Of a stretch of 11,340 nucleotides of DNA, positions 6,428-11,340 are shown piece by piece. The stretch comes from an uncultured Bacillota bacterium (GTDB taxonomy: Bacteria > Bacillota > Clostridia > Lachnospirales > Lachnospiraceae). The DNA lies in NCBI GenBank assembly GCA_905200905.1, contig CAJKMA010000077.1, positions 1 through 11,340 of the forward strand, in the 5' to 3' direction. The first letter of the stretch is position 1. Every line of letters begins with the position of its first letter. Both the position numbers and the translations under genes were made by a program. The notes under the pieces are model-generated. The model worked only from the letters and a program-made list of their open reading frames with translations. It had not been told where the DNA came from and did no database searches.

Positions 6428-6922
6428 ATGACAGTAGAAGAAATTATTTCTGTTTTAGCGATGCAGGAGGAGATTCTTCAGTTCAATCATTTTACCAATG
6501 AGGATGCCTGGGCGCTTGGAACCTTGTTAGTAGCAGAATCCAAGCGTTTAGGGGTAGATACCGCAGTGGAAATCCGCTTGAACAACGGTTATACGGTATT
6601 TAAATATGCAGGAAATGGCACCACATTAAACAATGCAGTCTGGATGGACAAGATGTTTGCAGCAGTGCGCCGTATGGAGAAGAGTACCATGCTGCTGTAC
6701 AGCGAATTAAAAAGAAGCGGCGAGACCATGGAAGAAATCGGTCTTGACAAGGAGCATTATTCTTGTCTTGGCGGTGGATTCCCGGTACGTGTGGAAGAAG
6801 TGGGTGTTGTGGGAGCAATTCTGGTATCCAACCAGAGCCACTTTGTGAACCACGATATTATCATCAAGGCACTGAGCAGATACCTGCATGTGGATGAAGT
6901 GCCACGTATCAGAGCCTTATAA
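6428..6922 (+). CDS. UPF0303 / HbpS-GlcG-like protein
   Basis: This 164-residue protein looks like the UPF0303 family, which shares a fold with the GlcG/HbpS heme-binding proteins and is often labelled heme-degrading domain protein. Characteristic blocks are FTNEDAWALGTLL (22-34), VDTAVEIRLNNGYTVFKYAGNGTTLNNAVWM (43-73) and CLGGGFPVRVEEVGVVGAILVS (113-134). The glycine-rich third block and the final LSRYLHV helix match the family's C-terminal half. The true function is unsettled and heme binding cannot be shown from sequence. An AGGAGGTG ribosome site lies seven bases before ATG. It follows trpS by 19 bases and should share its promoter. Confidence 0.75.
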   Translation: MTVEEIISVLAMQEEILQFNHFTNEDAWALGTLLVAESKRLGVDTAVEIRLNNGYTVFKYAGNGTTLNNAVWMDKMFAAVRRMEKSTMLLYSELKRSGETMEEIGLDKEHYSCLGGGFPVRVEEVGVVGAILVSNQSHFVNHDIIIKALSRYLHVDEVPRIRAL

Positions 6923-6966
6923 GGGGAGCAACAGGTAAGGCAAGATAAAAAGAAAGGGGATGTATC

Positions 6967-7650
6967 ATGGAGCAGCTTATTAAGGTAGAGGATTTGTGTA
7001 AGATTTATAACCCGGGGGAGAATGAAGTGCGGGCATTGGATCATGTGAATCTGGAAATCGGACAAGGGGAATTTGTGGCGATTATTGGCCAGTCTGGTTC
7101 CGGAAAGTCCACATTTATGAACATGCTGGGCTGTCTGGATATTCCTACATCCGGAAAGTATTATCTCAATGGCACCGATGTGTCTACCATGACAGACAGT
7201 CAGTTGTCCACAGTCCGGAACAAAGAAATCGGATTTATTTTTCAGGGATTTAATCTGATTGCAAACCTGACAGCCATCGAAAACGTGGAACTTCCGTTGA
7301 TTTACAGGGGAATCGATAAGAAGACACGGCGTGATTTGGCAAAAGAAGCGTTGGAAATGGTCGGACTTGGACAACGTATGGATCATAAACCAGCAGAAAT
7401 GTCAGGTGGACAGCAGCAGAGAGTGGCAATTGCAAGAGCCATTGCAGCAAAACCACCAGTGATTCTGGCTGACGAGCCAACAGGAAATCTGGACACAGCA
7501 TCCAGCAAGGAAATTCTCGATATTTTGAAAAATCTCCATGAAGGGGGAAGAACTGTTATTCTCATCACACATGATAATGGAATTGCCCAGCAGGCAAAGC
7601 GTGTGGTGCGGATTATGGATGGAAAAATAGAATCAGATACTATGAATTAA
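6967..7650 (+). CDS. MacB/LolD-type ABC transporter ATPase, no adjacent permease
   Basis: This 227-residue nucleotide-binding protein has Walker A GQSGSGKST (41-49), Q-loop Gln93, signature MSGGQQQR (145-152), Walker B VILADEPTGNLD (165-176) with catalytic Glu170, and switch His202. The N-terminal pattern YNPGENEVRALDHVNLEI and the segment NLIANLTAIENVELPLIYRG are typical of the MacB/LolD/FtsE-like group, which drive mechanotransmission or antimicrobial-peptide export. Every catalytic element is intact. Such ATPases normally sit beside a permease with a large extracellular domain; here the transcript ends directly after the gene, so the partner must be elsewhere or lost. It starts 44 bases after the UPF0303 gene behind an AAAGGGGA ribosome site. 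Confidence 0.9.
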   Translation: MEQLIKVEDLCKIYNPGENEVRALDHVNLEIGQGEFVAIIGQSGSGKSTFMNMLGCLDIPTSGKYYLNGTDVSTMTDSQLSTVRNKEIGFIFQGFNLIANLTAIENVELPLIYRGIDKKTRRDLAKEALEMVGLGQRMDHKPAEMSGGQQQRVAIARAIAAKPPVILADEPTGNLDTASSKEILDILKNLHEGGRTVILITHDNGIAQQAKRVVRIMDGKIESDTMN

Positions 7651-7699
7651 AAAGTGGCAGGATGTTCTCTGTTAAGAGAGCAGTCCTGCCATATCTTTT
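7651..7699. terminator. Bidirectional intrinsic terminator between convergent genes
   Basis: TGGCAGGA (7655-7662) pairs with TCCTGCCA (7684-7691) as a perfect 8-base stem. An inner CTCT/AGAG pairing around TTAA extends it. On the plus strand it is followed by ATATCTTTT, ending the ABC ATPase transcript. On the minus strand it is followed by CTTTTTAATTC, the better T-run, ending the pot/rluA-like transcript. The minus-strand gene's stop codon (7672-7674) falls in the apical loop. Confidence 0.85.
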
Positions 7700-8559
7700 G
7701 GAAGCGGTGCACAGAAATACATGGATTTGCCCGTGATGGGGTGGTCAAAAGTAAGAGAATAGGAGTGGAGAGCTACCCTGTTTATGAGAGTAAAGTCTGG
7801 ATGATAAAGATAATCGCCAAGAAGAGGGCAGCCTATATGTTGCATGTGTACCCGGATTTGATGGGTACGACCGGTCTCCAAAGATAACTCTACCAGAGCC
7901 AGGTTCTCTTTTGTTTTTAATGTGCGGTAATGAGTTACTGCCGATTCTCCTTTTTCGAAATCTACACAACGCTCAATGGCAGAATCTTCTTTTCTTGCAA
8001 TAGGAGCGTCAATGGTGCCGGACGCCGGAACAGGAATCCGGGAGACCACAGCCTGATAGGTGCGGTGAATCTTTCTTGCTTTCATGTCGTTAGAGAGAAT
8101 CGAGGCACTGAGGGCATTTTTTGCCAGAATCAGTAATCCTGTAGTATCACGATCCAGGCGGTTGATGCACCGGAAAATAAAGGTTTCTCCTTTTTGCTGG
8201 AAATAATAGGCCATTCCGTTTGCAAGGGTATTGTCATAATTATGAATAGACGGATGGACAGGCATATCAAAAGGCTTGTTTACCACCAGCAAATCTTCGT
8301 CTTCATATACAATGTCCGGTTCCATGGGTACCGGAAGGATATGTTCTGAGGCTGATTCTTCCAATAAGGTGATTTTTAACACATCACCAGGTACAAGAGG
8401 TGTACGGACATAAGCCCATTCCCCATTTTGAAGAATTCCGTGTTCTGTCTTTTTCAGATGAATGATAATCTGCCGGGAATAGCCTTTCTTTTTTAAATAC
8501 TCCCCCACCGTGCAGGGCACGTCTGAGGGAGTGATTGTATATTCAAAAATTCGGTTCAT
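7672..8559 (-). CDS. RluA-family pseudouridine synthase
   Basis: The 295-residue product should isomerise uridine to pseudouridine in rRNA or tRNA. An S4-like RNA-binding segment lies near the N-terminus (TVGEYLKKKGYSRQIIIHLKKTE, 17-39). The catalytic motif INRLDRDTTGLLILAK (132-147) carries the essential Asp136, with Asn replacing the usual His of HRLD, a common variant in Clostridia. The conserved ETGRTHQIRVHMQHIGCPLLGD block follows in the C-terminal part. I start at the ATG at 8557-8559 because AGAAGGAA stands just before it; the frame extends back into the potC-potD end without support. Only 11 bases separate it from that gene, so it is probably the last gene of the polyamine transport operon. 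The RNA target cannot be read (RluD/YlyB-like is the general group). Confidence 0.9.
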   Translation of the reverse strand: MNRIFEYTITPSDVPCTVGEYLKKKGYSRQIIIHLKKTEHGILQNGEWAYVRTPLVPGDVLKITLLEESASEHILPVPMEPDIVYEDEDLLVVNKPFDMPVHPSIHNYDNTLANGMAYYFQQKGETFIFRCINRLDRDTTGLLILAKNALSASILSNDMKARKIHRTYQAVVSRIPVPASGTIDAPIARKEDSAIERCVDFEKGESAVTHYRTLKTKENLALVELSLETGRTHQIRVHMQHIGCPLLGDYLYHPDFTLINRVALHSYSLTFDHPITGKSMYFCAPLPKDMAGLLS

Positions 8560-8570
8560 AAAAATTCCTT

Positions 8571-10463
8571 CTAGTTTGCATTGCTGGCTGCAATTTTTAC
8601 ACGGCTCCACAAATCCCCCATGAGTTTTTTTGTCTCCTCGTTATACTCAAAGACTTCGTCAAATTCATTTCCGGTTCGTGGAATATAGGAGTCAATTCCT
8701 TCGTAATCCCCGCCTTCTCCGTACAAATCTTCCAGAACTTCCTGGTTCGCTGAGGTATAGCCCACATAGCTGGAATTGTCATAAGCGCCCTCATAGCTTG
8801 TCGCAAAATTAATATATGCATGAGCAAGCTCTGGATTTTTGGCGTTTTTCGGAATAACCATGGCATCGGACCAAAGATTTGTACCTGTTTCTGGCAGGTA
8901 ATATCCCATATTTTCGTTTTCACTGATGACGTAAGTTGCATCCCCGGAGTAGATAAGTCCCAAAGCTTTTCGGCCTTGTGCCATATTGTCGATGATTTCG
9001 TCTGTGACAATCTCAGGCTCCATGGTTTGTACACATTTTACCAGCCAGTTATAAGCTTCTTGGATTTCAGCTTCGTTTTCAGTATTCATGGAGTATCCAA
9101 GCTCTTTTAGAGCCATCATAAAGGAATCACGCTCGGAATCATAGAGATAAATATCTCCTTTGTATTTCTCATTTAAAAAGATTCCAAATCCCTGTTCTTC
9201 CAAATCCTGGATATCTACTTTTGTTTTGTCATAGACAATTCCTGCTGTTCCCCAGAAATAAGGAATGGAGTATTCGTTTTTCGGGTCATAAGGAAGACCT
9301 TTTACATTTTCAGAAAGCAGATCCAGACAATCCAATTTAGAATGATCCAGTTTTTGCAACAAATCTTCCTGAATGAGCCGCTGAATCATGTAGTCACTAG
9401 GTACCAGAAGATCATAGGATTCCTGGTTTGCAACTTTTATGTACATTTGTTCATTGGAATCAAAGTTGTCCATTACCACTTTGGCACCTGTTTCTTCTTC
9501 AAAGGCAGAGATAATATTTTCACCGGTATATTCTCCCCAGTTATAAATGTGTAATGTTTGTCCCTCAAAAGGGCGGTCACCACTTTTGGTACTGAAGCGA
9601 ACCACACAGACAAGAACAACGAGTATGCAGGCAGCAGCGGCAACAGAGAAGATGCGGCTGTGTTTCTGGATCACATCTTTCTGGCGGCGTTTTGCAGCCA
9701 GAACAGGGGCTACATTAATTAGAATCAACGCAATAGTAATGATGACGACCACCAGAGTGGAAATGGCGTTGATACTTGGATTAACACGTTTGCTCATGGT
9801 ATAGACCATAATACTCAGGTTCTTTACACCGCCTCCAGTTACAAAGTAGGAGATGATAAAATCGTCTACAGACATAGTAAAAGCAATCAGTGAACCAGAG
9901 ATAATGCCAGGGGTAATCTGGGGCACAATTACTTTAATTAATGCTTTCCAGGGAGTACAGCCTAAATCCATGGCAGCATCTGCCAGGTTTGGATCCAGAG
10001 AGCGGATTTTTGGCATCACAGAGAGCATTACGTAAGGAATACAGAAAGCAATATGTGCCAGCAGCATAGTCACATACCCCTTTTCAATACGGAAAGTAAT
10101 AAAAAGAAGCATGAAACCAATGGCAGTTACAATTTCTGGATTCATCATGGGTAGGTTATTCACCTGTTCCATAAGCTGACGAATGATTTTTTTTGATTTA
10201 CTTAAACCAATGGCAGCAATGGTTCCAACTACCGTAGAAATAAAGGTAGCTAGAATTGCCACACTGAAAGTTGTGGAAAGGGCAGACATCATATCTTTGG
10301 ACTCTAGCATATGCGCATACCATCGTAAAGAAAATCCAGTAAAATGGGTGAGAGATTTCCCCTCATTGAAGGAAAAAACAATCATATACACAATAGGAAG
10401 GTAGAAAAAGATCAATGTGAGAATCATCAATACCTTACCAAAAGGGTGTTTTTTCTGTTTCAC
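8571..10463 (-). CDS. potCD: Fused PotC permease and PotD polyamine-binding protein
   Basis: This 630-residue protein joins two normally separate parts of the spermidine/putrescine ABC importer. Residues 1-265 are a PotC-type permease with about six membrane segments and the EAA loop DAAMDLGCTPWKALIKVIVP (162-181), which docks on the PotA ATPase. A seventh hydrophobic segment at 271-289 then crosses the membrane and tethers residues 302-628, a PotD-like binding domain. This begins TLHIYNWGEYTGENII and contains LWSDAMVIPKNAKN (530-543), where Trp531 and Asp533 align with ligand-binding residues of E. coli PotD. No lipobox or cleavage site is needed. Translation starts at GTG (10461-10463); its AAGGAGGA site overlaps the potB stop, three bases away, so coupling is likely. 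The exact polyamine is not determined by the sequence. Confidence 0.93.
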   Translation of the reverse strand: MKQKKHPFGKVLMILTLIFFYLPIVYMIVFSFNEGKSLTHFTGFSLRWYAHMLESKDMMSALSTTFSVAILATFISTVVGTIAAIGLSKSKKIIRQLMEQVNNLPMMNPEIVTAIGFMLLFITFRIEKGYVTMLLAHIAFCIPYVMLSVMPKIRSLDPNLADAAMDLGCTPWKALIKVIVPQITPGIISGSLIAFTMSVDDFIISYFVTGGGVKNLSIMVYTMSKRVNPSINAISTLVVVIITIALILINVAPVLAAKRRQKDVIQKHSRIFSVAAAACILVVLVCVVRFSTKSGDRPFEGQTLHIYNWGEYTGENIISAFEEETGAKVVMDNFDSNEQMYIKVANQESYDLLVPSDYMIQRLIQEDLLQKLDHSKLDCLDLLSENVKGLPYDPKNEYSIPYFWGTAGIVYDKTKVDIQDLEEQGFGIFLNEKYKGDIYLYDSERDSFMMALKELGYSMNTENEAEIQEAYNWLVKCVQTMEPEIVTDEIIDNMAQGRKALGLIYSGDATYVISENENMGYYLPETGTNLWSDAMVIPKNAKNPELAHAYINFATSYEGAYDNSSYVGYTSANQEVLEDLYGEGGDYEGIDSYIPRTGNEFDEVFEYNEETKKLMGDLWSRVKIAASNAN

Positions 10464-10466
10464 AGC

Positions 10467-11303
10467 TTAGTCCTCCTTCCCGCCCTGATTTCTAGTCTCG
10501 GCCTTTCGTACTGCCATCATCAGGAGCATCATAATAATTGCCATAATCATAGAAATGGCACTTCCGAAATTCCATTCTCCTACAGTAATAAACTGATTTT
10601 CAATCATATTACCAATAAGGAAATATTGACCGCCGCCTAACAGTTTTGGAATAAAGAAAGAGCTGACAGCAGGCAAAAATACCAGGGTAATACCATTAAT
10701 CACACCAGGTAGAGAAAGAGGCAGAGTGACACGCAAAAAAGCCATGGCAGGATTTGCGCCTAAGTCAGCACTGGCCTCTAGAAGGGAATGATCCATTTTG
10801 CTAAGAGAAGTCTGTATTTGTAGAATCATAAAGGGAAGGAAGTTATATACCATTCCCAGAAGTACAGCACCTTCGGTATAAAGAAGTTCTGTATTTCCAA
10901 GACCAATAAGACTTAACAAACGCTGGAGCAATCCACCTTCGCTTAATAAACCAATCCACGCATAAGTACGTACTAACATATTAATCCACATAGGGATAGT
11001 GATACACAAAATCAGGAGATTTTGTGTTTTTTCTTTGCTTCTTGCAATAAAGTAGGCAATAGGATAGCCAAGAAACAGACAGATTACTGTTGTTTTTATT
11101 GCAATCAGAAGGGAACGCCAGAGAATCAACAAAAAGTCAGGGTCGGTAAAGAACTTTTTGTAATGCTCTAGTGTAAAGGCAAATGTCACAATACTGTTTC
11201 CTTGCTCCATAACAGAGTAGACTGCAATCAGTCCCATAGGAAGCACCAGCATTAGTACAGCCCATACAATATAAGGCAGTGCAAGCTGCGAAAATTTTTT
11301 CAT
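10467..11303 (-). CDS. potB: Polyamine ABC transporter permease PotB
   Basis: This 278-residue integral membrane protein is the PotB half of the importer channel, pairing with the PotC part of the fused protein. Six hydrophobic segments can be seen, starting with LPYIVWAVLMLVLPMGLIAVYS (9-30). The EAA loop EASADLGANPAMAFLRVTLPLSLPG, which contacts PotA, occurs in the C-terminal half. Length and order match bacterial PotB. An AGGTAGGA ribosome site lies in the end of the upstream frame. The stop of that frame is a single base before this ATG, and the next gene starts three bases after this one, consistent with a compact potA-potB-potCD operon. Confidence 0.93.
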   Translation of the reverse strand: MKKFSQLALPYIVWAVLMLVLPMGLIAVYSVMEQGNSIVTFAFTLEHYKKFFTDPDFLLILWRSLLIAIKTTVICLFLGYPIAYFIARSKEKTQNLLILCITIPMWINMLVRTYAWIGLLSEGGLLQRLLSLIGLGNTELLYTEGAVLLGMVYNFLPFMILQIQTSLSKMDHSLLEASADLGANPAMAFLRVTLPLSLPGVINGITLVFLPAVSSFFIPKLLGGGQYFLIGNMIENQFITVGEWNFGSAISMIMAIIMMLLMMAVRKAETRNQGGKED

Positions 11304-11304
11304 C

Positions 11305-11340
11305 TTAATATCCTACCTTTGACATGACATGGATATCTTC
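11305..11340 (-). CDS. potA: Probable 3' end of potA (ATPase), rest beyond window
   Basis: One minus-strand frame runs in from the window edge for 11 codons, reading EDIHVMSKVGY, and stops with TAA at 11305-11307, one base before the potB ATG. Its identity as PotA, the ATPase of the same importer, rests on operon order (potA-potB-potC-potD is usual) and on the overlapping stop/start arrangement, not on residues. An alternative frame also ends nearby, so the call is tentative. Confidence 0.45.
   Translation of the reverse strand, partial: EDIHVMSKVGY

Noticed and set aside
7654..7887. Plus-strand open frame of 77 codons after the ABC ATPase, a possible missing permease start
   Set aside because: It lies on the opposite strand of the pseudouridine synthase gene, begins in the terminator, and has no hydrophobic segments; it is a shadow frame.
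8560..8610. Upstream extension of the pseudouridine synthase start into the potC-potD gene
   Set aside because: The family N-terminus and an AGAAGGAA ribosome site both support the ATG at 8557-8559; the extension is residual open frame.

Overview
The window looks like chromosome from a low-GC Gram-positive anaerobe of the Clostridia, most likely a Lachnospiraceae member. I infer this from strong AGGAGG-type ribosome binding sites, a permease/binding-protein fusion in the polyamine transporter, an Rpn/PD-(D/E)XK transposase remnant, an XRE regulator with a membrane tail, and the general protein flavour. No database search was possible. I see no rRNA, tRNA, CRISPR array, intact insertion sequence or riboswitch. 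No gene-free stretch exceeds 300 bases.

Region 1 (1-3555, minus strand) is a series of small genes read right to left. luxS has a clear sigma-A type promoter and is followed by a 78-residue membrane protein and a DJ-1/PfpI protein. An XRE-type regulator comes next, with a clustered inverted/direct repeat just upstream that is a good candidate operator. Then come a GNAT acetyltransferase, a NimA-like flavin/pyridoxamine-oxidase-fold protein and a DUF4177-like protein cut by the window edge.

Region 2 (3556-4561, plus strand) is a scar. It holds the C-terminal half of an Rpn-type nuclease/transposase whose catalytic N-terminus is missing. Three perfect inverted repeats follow within 70 bases, then a short open frame that may be another gene remnant.

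Region 3 (4562-7699, plus strand) begins with a class I SAM-dependent methyltransferase. A well-formed promoter then precedes trpS, which is followed closely by a UPF0303/HbpS-like protein and a MacB/LolD-type ABC ATPase that has no permease beside it. The unit ends at a hairpin that serves both strands.

Region 4 (7655-11340, minus strand) is a polyamine uptake operon: the probable last codons of potA, then potB, a potC-potD fusion and an RluA-type pseudouridine synthase. Spacings of 1, 3 and 11 bases suggest one transcript. The rluA-like gene ends inside the loop of the shared terminator.

Most of the window is ordinary core metabolism. I do not see a convincing new system. The points most worth a second look are the PotC-PotD fusion, the orphan ABC ATPase next to trpS, the Rpn scar with its hairpin cluster, and the repeat cluster upstream of the XRE regulator.
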